DNA from: G965233625 sp965233625
GTDB taxonomy: Bacteria; Planctomycetota; Planctomycetia; Pirellulales; Pirellulaceae
Assembly (NCBI GenBank): GCA_965233625.1
Contig: OZ247499.1
Span: 5,146,001 to 5,210,000 of the forward strand
Length of the DNA stretch: 64,000 nt
Direction of reading: 5' to 3'
In this document: positions 45,744 through 54,401 of the stretch, one piece after another
How positions within the stretch are numbered: the first letter of the stretch is position 1
Layout of the letters: each line of letters begins with the position of its first letter
The notes under the pieces: generated by a model
The model's database searches: none
What the model was told of the DNA's origin: nothing
What the model saw: only the letters and a program-made list of their open reading frames with translations
Made by a program: the position numbers and the translations under genes

Positions 45744-47246
45744 CTACTTCTTCAGCCGTAAGCCCTGCGGAACCAGATAGCGTTCAGACAGTTCGAACAG
45801 TCCCTTCACCAGCAGCGCCAGTACCGCTGCCGGGATGGCGCCTTCCAGCATCAGTGGCACGCTGAACTTCCGCAGCCCTTCCATAATGGTCTGCCCGTAT
45901 CCGCCGGCCGCGATCAGACCGCCCAACGCTGCGTACCCAACGTTGATGACGGCGGTTGTCTTAATGCCGGCCAGGATCAGCGGCGAAGCCATCGGCAGTT
46001 CAATCAGCCGCAACCGCGCCAGTGGCGACAGACCGAGCACTTCCGCCGATTCCGTCAATCGCGGCGGAATGCCGTTGATGCCCGCGATGGTATTCCGCAG
46101 CACAGGCAGCAGCGAATACAGAAACAGCGCAATAATCGCCGGCACCGCGCCCAACATCGGCAGCCCGATTGTTCCCAGCAAAGAAGCCAGCAGCACCAGC
46201 AGCGCGAGGCCGGGAATCGTCTGGATAATCTCCACCACGCCCACGATCATAAAACGCGAAGGGGGCGAAAGCTTGGCCGCGAAAACGCCCAGTGGCACCG
46301 CCACCAGGATGGCCATTCCCAGTGACCAGATGACCAGCCACAGATGCTCGATCGTCCGCTGTGCGATGCGATAAATAACCGACGCCTCTTGCGGCCGCTC
46401 TCCGATATCAAACGTATCGGCCAGGAACGTCGCCGCAGCGGTTGTCTCGCGATTGCCCTCCACATCGACCATCGCATTTAGACGTATCATCTGCTTTTCA
46501 TCGATGCTGCCTTCCAGACGCTTCAACTGCTCAATAAAACCCGGCGCCTTCTGGGCCAGATCTTCGCGATAGAGAAACACAGCCTGATACGTAGGGAAGT
46601 GCTGTTTGTCATCTTCTAGCAGCCTTAGGTCAAAGGACTGAATCATGGCATCGGTCGTGTAGACGTCCACCACTTCCAGTTGCCCATCGTTCACCGATTG
46701 ATAAGCCAGAGAGTGCTGCATGCCCTTCACGGCAGTCTGTGGCAGATCATAGGTGGCCCGTAGTGACTTCCAGCCTTCGGGCCGCTGCATAAATTCGTTG
46801 CTGTATCCCATGCGAAAATCAGGATGATCGCCCAGGTCGGAAATCCGCTTCAGCTTATGCTTCTCTGCCAGCGCCGGTGTAACCGCCAGGGCGTAGTTGT
46901 TACTAAAGCCCAGCGGTTCTGTAATACCGATGCCTAGCGGCTTGAGCTTCGCGCGGATCTGCGCGATAGTTTTCAGCGAATCATCTTTCAGCAGTTCCTG
47001 GATGATGGTGCCGGTGTAATCCGGATAGGCGTCGATCTGCCCTTTCAGCAGCGTCTTCCACAGCACCTGCGTACCGCCTACATCGCCCTTATGAACGTGT
47101 GGCAGGTCTTTTTCATTGGCCAGACCGGCAGCGATTTCGCCGAGAATCACAGACTCTGTAAACGACTTCGAGCCGATGACAATCTCGCCGCGTTCTTCTT
47201 CCGCCGCGCCAGTCAGCAGGGCGAAGATGGTTAGCAGTGCGTACAT
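45744..47246 (-). CDS. Osmoprotectant (glycine betaine/choline-type) ABC transporter, fused binding protein and permease
   Basis: A 500-residue fusion. Residues 20-270 are an OpuAC/ProX-like binding protein (EIVIGSKSFTESVILGE, GQIDAYPDYTGTIIQELL); 290-490 are a BPD-type permease with about six spans and the EAA loop (SAEVLGLSPLARLRLIELPMASP). Such fused OpuF-type transporters import quaternary amines. The ATG overlaps the stop of the ATPase gene (TGATG at 47248-47244), so the subunits are co-translated. Confidence 0.9.
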   Translation of the reverse strand: MYALLTIFALLTGAAEEERGEIVIGSKSFTESVILGEIAAGLANEKDLPHVHKGDVGGTQVLWKTLLKGQIDAYPDYTGTIIQELLKDDSLKTIAQIRAKLKPLGIGITEPLGFSNNYALAVTPALAEKHKLKRISDLGDHPDFRMGYSNEFMQRPEGWKSLRATYDLPQTAVKGMQHSLAYQSVNDGQLEVVDVYTTDAMIQSFDLRLLEDDKQHFPTYQAVFLYREDLAQKAPGFIEQLKRLEGSIDEKQMIRLNAMVDVEGNRETTAAATFLADTFDIGERPQEASVIYRIAQRTIEHLWLVIWSLGMAILVAVPLGVFAAKLSPPSRFMIVGVVEIIQTIPGLALLVLLASLLGTIGLPMLGAVPAIIALFLYSLLPVLRNTIAGINGIPPRLTESAEVLGLSPLARLRLIELPMASPLILAGIKTTAVINVGYAALGGLIAAGGYGQTIMEGLRKFSVPLMLEGAIPAAVLALLVKGLFELSERYLVPQGLRLKK

Positions 47247-48001
47247 CAGACGCCTTTCAACGAGTCGAGCGGGTTGCGTTGCGCCTGAATAAACTTCGTG
47301 ACAAACTCATCCGCCGGATTGTTCACAAAGTCAGCCAGCAGACCGCGCTGCACAATCCTGCCATCTTTCAGCAGGCAGATCTCATCGGCCAGGAAACCGG
47401 CCTCGCTGATATCGTGCGTGACAATCACCACCGTCTTGTTCAGCTTCTTAAAGATCTCCTGCAACTGCTGCTGAAGATCGGCGCGGATCAGCGGATCCAG
47501 GGCGCCCATCGGCTCGTCCATCAGGATCACATCCGGGTCCAGAAACAACGCCCGGATCATGCTGACGCGTTGCCGCTGTCCACCGGAGATCTGCACCGGA
47601 AAGCGGTCTAACGATTCGGGCGGCAGATGCGTTAAGCGGACCAGTTCTTCCAGCCGATCCTGAATCCGCGTTTTGTCCCAGCCCAGATGCTGCGCCATCA
47701 GCGTGCAGTTCACGCGGATCGTCAGGTGCGGAAACAACCCGCCATCCTGAATCACATAGCCCATCCGCTGCCTGATGCTCTTGAGATTGGCGGGCGTGAC
47801 CACTTCGCCATCGAAAATCATCTCGCCCGAATCAGCCTTCAACAGCCCCACCAGCACCCGCAGCAGCGTGCTCTTGCCACAACCGCTGGGCCCCAGCAGC
47901 GCGGTGGTCTTGCCCGGCTTCAGTTCCAGATCCACGGGCGCCAGCGCCTGTAAATCGCCAAAGCGTTTACTGACTCCCCGCAACTCCAGCATATCGCCCA
48001 C
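47246..48001 (-). CDS. Osmoprotectant ABC transporter ATP-binding protein
   Basis: A 251-residue ATPase with Walker A LGPSGCGKST, signature ISGGQRQRV and Walker B DVILMDEPMGALDP. It lacks the C-terminal CBS pair of OpuCA-type ATPases, fitting the OpuF type. First gene of the transporter operon. Confidence 0.92.
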   Translation of the reverse strand: MGDMLELRGVSKRFGDLQALAPVDLELKPGKTTALLGPSGCGKSTLLRVLVGLLKADSGEMIFDGEVVTPANLKSIRQRMGYVIQDGGLFPHLTIRVNCTLMAQHLGWDKTRIQDRLEELVRLTHLPPESLDRFPVQISGGQRQRVSMIRALFLDPDVILMDEPMGALDPLIRADLQQQLQEIFKKLNKTVVIVTHDISEAGFLADEICLLKDGRIVQRGLLADFVNNPADEFVTKFIQAQRNPLDSLKGV

Positions 48002-48117
48002 CTACCTTCCAAGTGACAAGACCGCCCAGACAGCCAGATTGTACACCGCCTAGAACGATGCGTGTTCGGCTGGGTGCGGATACGATGTTGTAGCGATAAT
48101 TAAGCGACACATCTGGT

Positions 48118-48155
48118 CCCCTCGCCCCTCCGGGGAGAGGGTTAGGGTGAGGGGG
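48118..48155. repeat. Repeat family B, copy 2
   Basis: Same element and orientation as copy 1, beginning CCCCTCGCCCC and ending GTTAGGGTGAGGGGG. It lies between larB and the transporter operon, inside a 242-base gap. Confidence 0.75.
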
Positions 48156-48243
48156 TACCATCCTTGAGCAATGCGGTGCGTGAACCGAACGGACAAAAGC
48201 CTCTTGTAACTTCCAGGATGCAGAAAACGGGCGACTGTCCTGT

Positions 48244-49020
48244 CTAAGCCTCGCGCGGCTTGCTCTGGCGGGCGATCATGCCGGCGACGTAGCCGGCTTT
48301 GAAGCCGGCGTCGATGTTGACGACCGTGACGTTGGAAGCGCAACTGTTGAGCATGCCCAGCAGCGCGGCGATGCCGCCTGCCCCGGCGCCGTAGCCCACA
48401 CTTGTGGGTACCGCTACCACGGGGCACGGCAGATGGCCGCCGACGATGCTCGGCAGAGCGCCTTCCATGCCTGCCGCTACGACCACTGCGGCACAGGTGC
48501 GCAAGCGGGGCACGTGCATCAGCAGCCGCTGCGGTCCGGCGACGCCTGCATCATGCACCTGATATACGGGCGTCTGCATCCAGCCGAGCGTTTCGCGGGC
48601 TTCTTCGGCGACCGGCAGATCGGTGGTGCCCGCCGTAATCACGCCGACGGTTCCAAAGTCCGTATCCACCTCTGGCGCGCCATCGTCCGGGTCAAGCCGC
48701 AGCGTGCGGGCGACGGCGTTATACACAACCGCAGGGAATTCCGCGGAGATCGCGCTCGCCTGCTCCGCAGAAGCGCGCGTGGCCAGGATGCGGCTGCCCT
48801 GGTTTTGCAGCTCGCGGAAGATGGCCAACATGGTTTCGACTGGCTTTCCTTCCGAATAGATCACTTCCGGAAAACCGCACCGCCGCTGCCGGTCCAGGTC
48901 AAGTGTAACCGCTTCGCCCGGCGCGACGGTTGAATCGAGCACCGCTTGCGTAAATTGCTCGCGCGATAAATCGCCAGCCAGCAGTTGCGTTATCAGCAGA
49001 TCAATCGCAGAAGAAGCCAT
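48244..49020 (-). CDS. larB: Nickel pincer cofactor biosynthesis protein LarB
   Basis: A 258-residue carboxylase/hydrolase of the AIR-carboxylase-like fold. It carries RCGFPEVIYSEGK near residue 47 and the purE-like core VVVAAGMEGALPSIVGG and VPTSVGYGAGAGG. LarB carboxylates and hydrolyses nicotinic acid adenine dinucleotide in synthesis of the nickel pincer of lactate racemase. No larC or larE is in the window, so it is an orphan here. It follows proB by 79 bases on the same strand. Confidence 0.9.
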   Translation of the reverse strand: MASSAIDLLITQLLAGDLSREQFTQAVLDSTVAPGEAVTLDLDRQRRCGFPEVIYSEGKPVETMLAIFRELQNQGSRILATRASAEQASAISAEFPAVVYNAVARTLRLDPDDGAPEVDTDFGTVGVITAGTTDLPVAEEARETLGWMQTPVYQVHDAGVAGPQRLLMHVPRLRTCAAVVVAAGMEGALPSIVGGHLPCPVVAVPTSVGYGAGAGGIAALLGMLNSCASNVTVVNIDAGFKAGYVAGMIARQSKPREA

Positions 49021-49099
49021 CGTGATGGAATCATCCGTTGAAGGAAGTAATCGTTAACCAGATAGAACCGTAGCTCAGACGCAACGCCTGACAATGCTA

Positions 49100-50248
49100 C
49101 TAGTTCTGATTCTCGAGCACGGCCAGATTATCGCGGTGAATCACTTCGCTGTAAGCGGTCTGGCCCAGCACCTGCGGAATCAAGTCAGAGCGTAACCCTT
49201 TGATGCGTTGCATCTCGGCAGAGCTGTAGTTTATCAGACCGCGGGCGACTTCTTTACCATCTGCGGCCAGCAGCGAAACAGCGTCGCCCTTTTCAAAAAC
49301 ACCCTGACAGGCGGAAACGCCTATCGCCAGCAGACTGCGCCCATCGTCATGAATCGCACGGCAGGCGCCGGCGTCTAGCACAAGCTGGCCGCGGGGCTGA
49401 ACCGTAAAGCCGATCCAGCGTTTCCAGGGGCTGACGGACTTTCCTTGGGCAATGAACAACGTGCCGGTCGTTTTGCCCGCCAGTAGTTCGCCAAGAACAC
49501 CTTCGCGTCGCCCGCTGGCAACGATCACGTTTTCACCTGCTGCGGAGCAGATCCGCGCGGCTTCCAGCTTGCTGGCCATGCCGCCTTTGCTCACCCCCGT
49601 CGCTTTGTCGCGAACGAGGCCGAAAACCGATTCGTTGAGTTCCTGCACCAGCGGCAACACGCGGGCGCCAGGGTCTGCCGGATCGCGGTCGTACAACCCT
49701 TCGACATCGGAAAGAATCACCAGCAACGGCGCCTGCAGCGCGGTGGTCACCAGTGCGGCCAGGCGATCATTGTCGCCGAACGTAGAAGTCAGTTCTTCAA
49801 CGCTGGTGGTGTCGTTCTCGTTGATGACTGGCACCGCGCCGTATTGTTGCAGTGCAAGGATCGTGTTCCGCACATTCAAATAGCGGGCCCGGTCATTGAA
49901 GTCCGCCGCCGTCACCAGCACCTGCGCCGCATGGCGGCCATGCACGCGGAAGGTGCGGTCGTACGTTTCAATCAGTTTCGCCTGCCCGACGGCAGCGACC
50001 GCCTGCAACTGCGAGACATTGGTGGGCCGCTGCTTCAATCCCAACTGGCTCATGCCGGCTCCAACAGCGCCGGAACTTACCAGCGTTACTTGCCGGCCCG
50101 CATCGTGCAGGGCTGAAATCTCTTCCGCCAGCAATGCGATGCGATCTTCATTCAGGGTGCCATCGTCGCGTGTCAGTACACGCGTGCCAACCTTCACCAC
50201 CCAAGAGGGCGAAGCCGCAATTTCCTGCCTGAGAATATCCGCGTTCAT
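49100..50248 (-). CDS. proB: Glutamate 5-kinase
   Basis: A 382-residue enzyme that phosphorylates glutamate, the first step of proline synthesis. WVVKVGTRVLT opens the amino-acid kinase fold; SGAVGAGMSQLG and the PVINENDTTSVEE loop bind substrates; a C-terminal PUA domain begins near 290 (RGQLVLDAGACRAI). The start at 50248 is preferred because the in-frame extension to 50374 is translated from repeat family A. No proA follows. Confidence 0.95.
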   Translation of the reverse strand: MNADILRQEIAASPSWVVKVGTRVLTRDDGTLNEDRIALLAEEISALHDAGRQVTLVSSGAVGAGMSQLGLKQRPTNVSQLQAVAAVGQAKLIETYDRTFRVHGRHAAQVLVTAADFNDRARYLNVRNTILALQQYGAVPVINENDTTSVEELTSTFGDNDRLAALVTTALQAPLLVILSDVEGLYDRDPADPGARVLPLVQELNESVFGLVRDKATGVSKGGMASKLEAARICSAAGENVIVASGRREGVLGELLAGKTTGTLFIAQGKSVSPWKRWIGFTVQPRGQLVLDAGACRAIHDDGRSLLAIGVSACQGVFEKGDAVSLLAADGKEVARGLINYSSAEMQRIKGLRSDLIPQVLGQTAYSEVIHRDNLAVLENQN

Positions 50249-50278
50249 GGCAAGACACAAGTTTTCGCTTGCGCACAT

Positions 50279-50416
50279 TAACCCGAAGCGCGAGCGAGGG
50301 GCGTTTGATTGAGTGCTTAAAACAAGGGGGTTTCGCGAATTAGCTTCAAGTCGATCGTTGACCTGACGGGCCATTTCCGGTCAACGCGAGACGCCCCTCG
50401 CTTGCGCTTCGGGTTG
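50279..50416. repeat. Repeat family A, copy 2 (138 bp)
   Basis: Left end 50279-50303 and right end 50392-50416 are inverted copies with two mismatches, the same ends as the element at 17941-18076. The left interior (GTTTGATTGAGTGCTT) also matches copy 1. It occupies the proB-tsf gap. Confidence 0.85.
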
Positions 50417-50446
50417 GTGTTCCGGGCTGCAAATAACCTGCGGCCA

Positions 50447-50467
50447 TCTTCTCCCCTGTGGGGAGAA
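50447..50467. other. Hairpin downstream of tsf
   Basis: CTTCTCCCC and GGGGAGAAG form a perfect 9-base stem around TGT, about 30 bases beyond the tsf stop. There is no T tract, so it is REP-like rather than a standard terminator. Confidence 0.45.
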
Positions 50468-50495
50468 GAGCCGGTGCAGCGTTTACCGTGCGCCG

Positions 50496-51329
50496 TTAGC
50501 TGGCGGGGCTGAACTGCCAGTGCTGGAAGCTTTTCAGCGTGATGCCGTTTGCTTTGGCGAAAGCTGCGACGGTTTCTTTATTTTCGCCTTTGACAAATTC
50601 CTGCTCGGTGAGGACGCGTTCTGCGTAGAAGTTACGCATGCGGCCATCGACCATCTTGTCCACGATGTTCTCTGGCTTGCCTTCGGCCAGGGCAGCGTTG
50701 CGAAGCACTTCGCGTTCTTTCTCGACCACAGCAGGATCGAGGTCGTCGGTACTGAGCGATGCAGGATTCATCGCCGCTACGTGCATTGCGATGTCGCGAA
50801 GCTGATCTTCCGTGCCGCCGTCTGCTTCAAGCAGCACGCCGTGCACGACCGAACCCTTATGCTCGTAACCGCCGCAGCGACCCTCGACGCGGATCATGCG
50901 GCCGACTTCAAACTTCTCACGGATACGATTAAACAGTTCGTCCAGCTGGTCCTGCAGCGTGCCGTCTTTGCTGGGAGAAGGCTGAGCGAGCAGCGCTTCG
51001 GCCGAATCGGCGCCGGGGCCGGTTGCCAGTTGCTTGGCAAGATCGGCAGCCAGTGCGACGAATTCGTCATTTTGGGTAACCGGAGCGCTTTCGCACTTCA
51101 GTTCCACCATCGCGCCGACATCATCGCCGGTGTGCATGCCGTAGCGGCCGAACGAAGTTTCGCGATCTGCGAACTTTTCGGTGAACTTGGCGGCGCCTTT
51201 TTCGCGCAGGATATCGACGGCTTTGTCCTGATCTCCGCCCGCTTCGGTCAGCGCTTTTTTGCAGTCCATCAGCGGCAGGTTGGTGCGTTCACGCAGTGCT
51301 TTAACGGCGGCGGCTGTAATCTCAGCCAT
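50496..51329 (-). CDS. tsf: Translation elongation factor Ts
   Basis: A 277-residue guanine-nucleotide exchange factor for EF-Tu. The N-terminal UBA-like helices (AAAVKALRERTNLPLMDCKKAL) are followed by the core domains (MVELKCESAPVTQNDEF, IAMHVAAMNPASLS). GAGGAG upstream supports the ATG at 51329. It follows rpsB, the conserved bacterial order. Confidence 0.97.
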   Translation of the reverse strand: MAEITAAAVKALRERTNLPLMDCKKALTEAGGDQDKAVDILREKGAAKFTEKFADRETSFGRYGMHTGDDVGAMVELKCESAPVTQNDEFVALAADLAKQLATGPGADSAEALLAQPSPSKDGTLQDQLDELFNRIREKFEVGRMIRVEGRCGGYEHKGSVVHGVLLEADGGTEDQLRDIAMHVAAMNPASLSTDDLDPAVVEKEREVLRNAALAEGKPENIVDKMVDGRMRNFYAERVLTEQEFVKGENKETVAAFAKANGITLKSFQHWQFSPAS

Positions 51330-51397
51330 GACGGTTTTCTCCTCTAACAGCTTCACGCAGGGAAGTTGATGTTTGGAAATAGATGTTTAAAAGTGCG

Positions 51398-51539
51398 GCG
51401 GCGCCGCTTGAATACAGACCCGCCCCGGATGGAAAGGTTCAATCCGGGGCGATACCGGAAACCACCACGCCCAGCGGCCCGGTGGATGAATGCGAATGGA
51501 TCAATCGGGCGGCGCCGCCACGCAGATGCCAGCGGCGCC
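51398..51539 (-). promoter_or_regulatory. Structured rpsB-tsf intergenic region
   Basis: The 269-base gap contains several perfect hairpins: GCGGCGCCGC at 51398-51407, a 10-base stem CGCCCCGGAT/ATCCGGGGCG at 51421-51430 with 51442-51451, and an 8-base stem GGCGCCGC/GCGGCGCC at 51511-51518 with 51532-51539. None has a T tract. They may slow polymerase or protect mRNA ends and could set the rpsB:tsf ratio. Inference only. Confidence 0.4.
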
Positions 51540-51598
51540 GGATGCTTACCGGGTTGTCGCCCTGGGCCGGGCAGCCCGGCGGGACTTAAAGGGCAAGC

Positions 51599-52333
51599 TT
51601 ATTGTGCTTCGCCGTTGGTCGGGGCGTCGCCTTTGGCCGCGGTCTGTGCAGACTGCTGGGCGCCGGCCAGAACTGCGTCAGCCAGGTGACGGGCAATGAC
51701 TTCGATGGAACGGATACCATCGTCGTTGCCTGGGATCGGCAGGTCGACGGCGTCCGGATCGCAGTCCGTATCGATCAGCGCCACGGTGGCGATGCCCAGT
51801 TTGGTGGCTTCGCGGATGGCGTTCTTTTCTTTCTTCGGATCGAACACAACCACGCACTCGGGCAGGCGGTTCATCGTCCGCATGCCGTTGAGGTTGCGGT
51901 ACATTTTGCGGTATTCGCGGTTGAGGGCCGATTGAGCCTTCTTCGAATACGCATCAAGCTCTTCACCGCCGCGGATCTTTTCCAGCTCTTCCAGGCGGGT
52001 CAACCGGCTGCGGATGGTGCGGAAGTTGGTCAGCGCGCCACCCAGCCAGCGTTCGCTGACAAAAGGCATGCCGCAGCGGGTTGCTTCACGCTCGATAGCG
52101 GAGCTTGCCTGTCGTTTGGTGCCGCAGAACAGCACCAGGCTGCCACCAGCAGCGACCTGCTGCAGATACTTCTTGGCCCGGAGAAGACCGCGAACCGTTT
52201 CGCGGATATCAATAATGTGGATCAGGTTCTGCCGTGCATAAATGTACGGCCGCATCTTGGGGTTCCAGCGGCTGGCGCGGTGGCCAAAGTGAACGCCTGC
52301 TTCTACGAGTTCCTGGACGAGATTACCCGACAT
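51599..52333 (-). CDS. rpsB: 30S ribosomal protein S2
   Basis: A 244-residue S2. VQELVEAGVHFGHRASRWNPKMRPYI, GGSLVLFCGTKRQA, ERWLGGALTNF and PVVFDP-like VVVFDPKKEKNAI mark the family, with IALIDTDCDP and the IPGNDDGIRSIE block at the C-terminus. ATG 52333 has AAGGA upstream; the frame extending to 52576 is not part of the protein. First gene of the rpsB-tsf pair. Confidence 0.97.
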   Translation of the reverse strand: MSGNLVQELVEAGVHFGHRASRWNPKMRPYIYARQNLIHIIDIRETVRGLLRAKKYLQQVAAGGSLVLFCGTKRQASSAIEREATRCGMPFVSERWLGGALTNFRTIRSRLTRLEELEKIRGGEELDAYSKKAQSALNREYRKMYRNLNGMRTMNRLPECVVVFDPKKEKNAIREATKLGIATVALIDTDCDPDAVDLPIPGNDDGIRSIEVIARHLADAVLAGAQQSAQTAAKGDAPTNGEAQ

Positions 52334-52855
52334 CCAATGGTTCCTTCTGGTTTGCGGATCGCCGCAAATGGACGGAATACAGACGATTCCTCGCAGTGTT
52401 GCGTCGATCCTGCCGTCTGCTTGAGTCTCAGCATCAACCTGTAAACGGTTAGCAGCAAAGTGCTTAGCGTTCAGGATTGCAGTGACCGCCTCCCTTTTCG
52501 CAGGTAAGGCTTTCGGCTTGGGCATGTAAAAATGTAAAAAGGTGTGACAAACGCAATATTTGTCTATCACCAGCAATAAGGCAGAGTTTACCGGCGACAG
52601 GTGGTTGTGACAACGGGATATTCGTGGGGGCTTGATGAATGTTCTGCGTCTATCTTGTTCCGCTTGTCGTTGAACCCAGGCGGGCGTAGTTTCTACCTGG
52701 CCGGTAAACTCAGCCCCGGCGGATCAACTTGCTTGAGCGAAAGTGCTGCGTTTGGCAAATGTCGCTTGTCTGGTCTAAGGCAAATACCGATAATGCAGAA
52801 TTGGAAGTCGGCAGTTGCACCAAATCCGTGTTGCCGCACATACCTGGGGAAAATC
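52334..52855. other. Intergenic region upstream of rpsB and the SHD1 lipoprotein
   Basis: About 520 bases between divergent genes. Frames run through it in both directions but are extensions of rpsB and of the lipoprotein gene without start signals. It should hold the rpsB promoter and leader. I see no clear autoregulatory S2 structure, terminator or repeat. Confidence 0.4.
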
Positions 52856-54220
52856 ATGCTGAAGAACTTATCCACCCTCATCCGCGCTGCGTTCTACACC
52901 GGCATTCTGTGCACCGCGGCCATTTTCGTTGGATGCGAAGGCGAAGTGGTCGGCCCCGTTGCCTCGGGACCCGAAGGTGGCGCCGATGCGGAAGAAGCAC
53001 CCGCTCCCGCCGCCGATAGTGCGGAAGGCGCCGGTGGAGAAGAGGCAGCTAAGGAAGAGCCGGTTTCTAAGGGGGATAAACCCGTCAGATTCGAAAGTTC
53101 GATTGCCCCCGGGGACTCCAAACCTGAAGAGTCCAAGCCAGAACCGGCTGGTGACAAAGTCACCACGGCCAAGCCCGTTGCAGAGGATGAACCTACACCA
53201 GCGGCCGCGCCCGCGCTGGCTGATCCTTCGGGCGGTGGATTCAAACCGCTGGAACCGGCGAAGCCCGGCGCCGTCGATCCGACGAAGCCCCCGGCCGCGG
53301 GAGGCGGTTTCGACCCCGCTGCGGCAGCCAAGCCGCCTGCACTTGGCGGCTCGTTCGCCCCGCTTGAACCGGCTGCCGGCGCACCGCTGCCTGGACCAGC
53401 AGGCGCCGGACCCGACCTTAAAACAGGCGAAGCAGGCGGCGGGTTCAATCCCGGCGCTGGTCCCGGGTTCACTCCGGCTGGCGGCTTCGATCCGGCTGGT
53501 GAACCCGTATCGCCCGTTCCCGCAGATGGTGGCGGCTTCACTCCTCCAAAGGCGCCCGCGACAACACCCCCGGTAACTCCTTCGGTTGGTGGTGGTTTTG
53601 ATCCCGGAGCAGGACCTGCGGTTCAGCCCGGTATCGATCCATTAACGCCCAGCCCTGCTGCCGGCGAACTGCCCACCCCGGCAGGTTCGCCAACTCCCGG
53701 CGCAACCCCTGGCGCAGGCGGCATTGAGTCACCCGCACCGATTACGCCACGGGCGGCGGGCGCCGGAGAACCCGGTGTACTGCCCGCACCAACACCTGCC
53801 GTTACGCCACCAGCCACAGACGCTGCCGGCGACGCTGCGGCTGACATGAAAAAAGAGTTTGAAGTCCGCGACTGGAAAGACGCTTCAGGCATCTACACCA
53901 TCCGCGGCAAGTTCTACGCACATCTGGAAGAAACCGGCCGCGTGCGAATTCTTCGCCCCAGTGGCAACACGGTGACCATCGCCATCGATCAGCTCAGTTC
54001 ACGCGACAGCGGGTATGTTCAGGCGCTGACAGACCCGGCCGCCCAGAAATCGGTCCGCACCTGGAGCGATCGCAGCGGAACGCACACCATGCAGGCCAAA
54101 CTGCTTGAGGTTCTGCCCGGCAAAATCCGGTTGCAGAACAAAGACGGCCAGAATTTCTCCATCGACCTCGACCAGCTCAGCCCGCAGGATCAGGGCTTCG
54201 TCGAAGCAATCAACGAGTAG
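52856..54220 (+). CDS. Lipoprotein with Gly/Pro repeats and two C-terminal SHD1 domains
   Basis: A 454-residue protein. The signal ends at a lipobox (IFVGC). Residues 25-330 are low-complexity, with seven copies of GG-[GS]-F-x-P (GGGFKP, GGGFDP, GGSFAP, GGGFNP, GGFDP, GGGFTP, GGGFDP). Residues about 338-395 and 400-454 are two SHD1 (Sla1 homology domain 1) copies, each W-x-D-x-SG, then a strand, then LS-x-x-D. SHD1 in yeast binds NPFxD peptides; in planctomycetes it is common in envelope proteins with unknown ligands. GGGGA lies upstream of ATG. A family C repeat follows the stop. Confidence 0.8.
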   Translation: MLKNLSTLIRAAFYTGILCTAAIFVGCEGEVVGPVASGPEGGADAEEAPAPAADSAEGAGGEEAAKEEPVSKGDKPVRFESSIAPGDSKPEESKPEPAGDKVTTAKPVAEDEPTPAAAPALADPSGGGFKPLEPAKPGAVDPTKPPAAGGGFDPAAAAKPPALGGSFAPLEPAAGAPLPGPAGAGPDLKTGEAGGGFNPGAGPGFTPAGGFDPAGEPVSPVPADGGGFTPPKAPATTPPVTPSVGGGFDPGAGPAVQPGIDPLTPSPAAGELPTPAGSPTPGATPGAGGIESPAPITPRAAGAGEPGVLPAPTPAVTPPATDAAGDAAADMKKEFEVRDWKDASGIYTIRGKFYAHLEETGRVRILRPSGNTVTIAIDQLSSRDSGYVQALTDPAAQKSVRTWSDRSGTHTMQAKLLEVLPGKIRLQNKDGQNFSIDLDQLSPQDQGFVEAINE

Positions 54221-54226
54221 CAACCA

Positions 54227-54245
54227 GTAGGGCAGGCGCCTGCCG
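54227..54245. repeat. Repeat family C, single copy
   Basis: AGTAGGGCAGGCGCCTGCCG, centred on GGCAGGCGCCTGCC, six bases after the SHD1 gene stop. It would form a hairpin in the transcript. Confidence 0.7.
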
Positions 54246-54401
54246 TCTGGTCATCATTCAGGCGGGGCGTGAATCCTATGATTCGCCCTTCAACAGCAAG
54301 AGACGGTCTCCATAGGATTTCCAGCGTAGGCCCGTCGGCGGTGTTATGATGGGACACGTTGTCATTTGACGTTCGCGTTCCCTTCTGTTGCGGGTCACAC
54401 T

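Noticed and set aside
52601..52855. N-terminal extension of the SHD1 lipoprotein frame
   Set aside because: The lipoprotein signal and a ribosome site begin at 52856; the extension lacks both.
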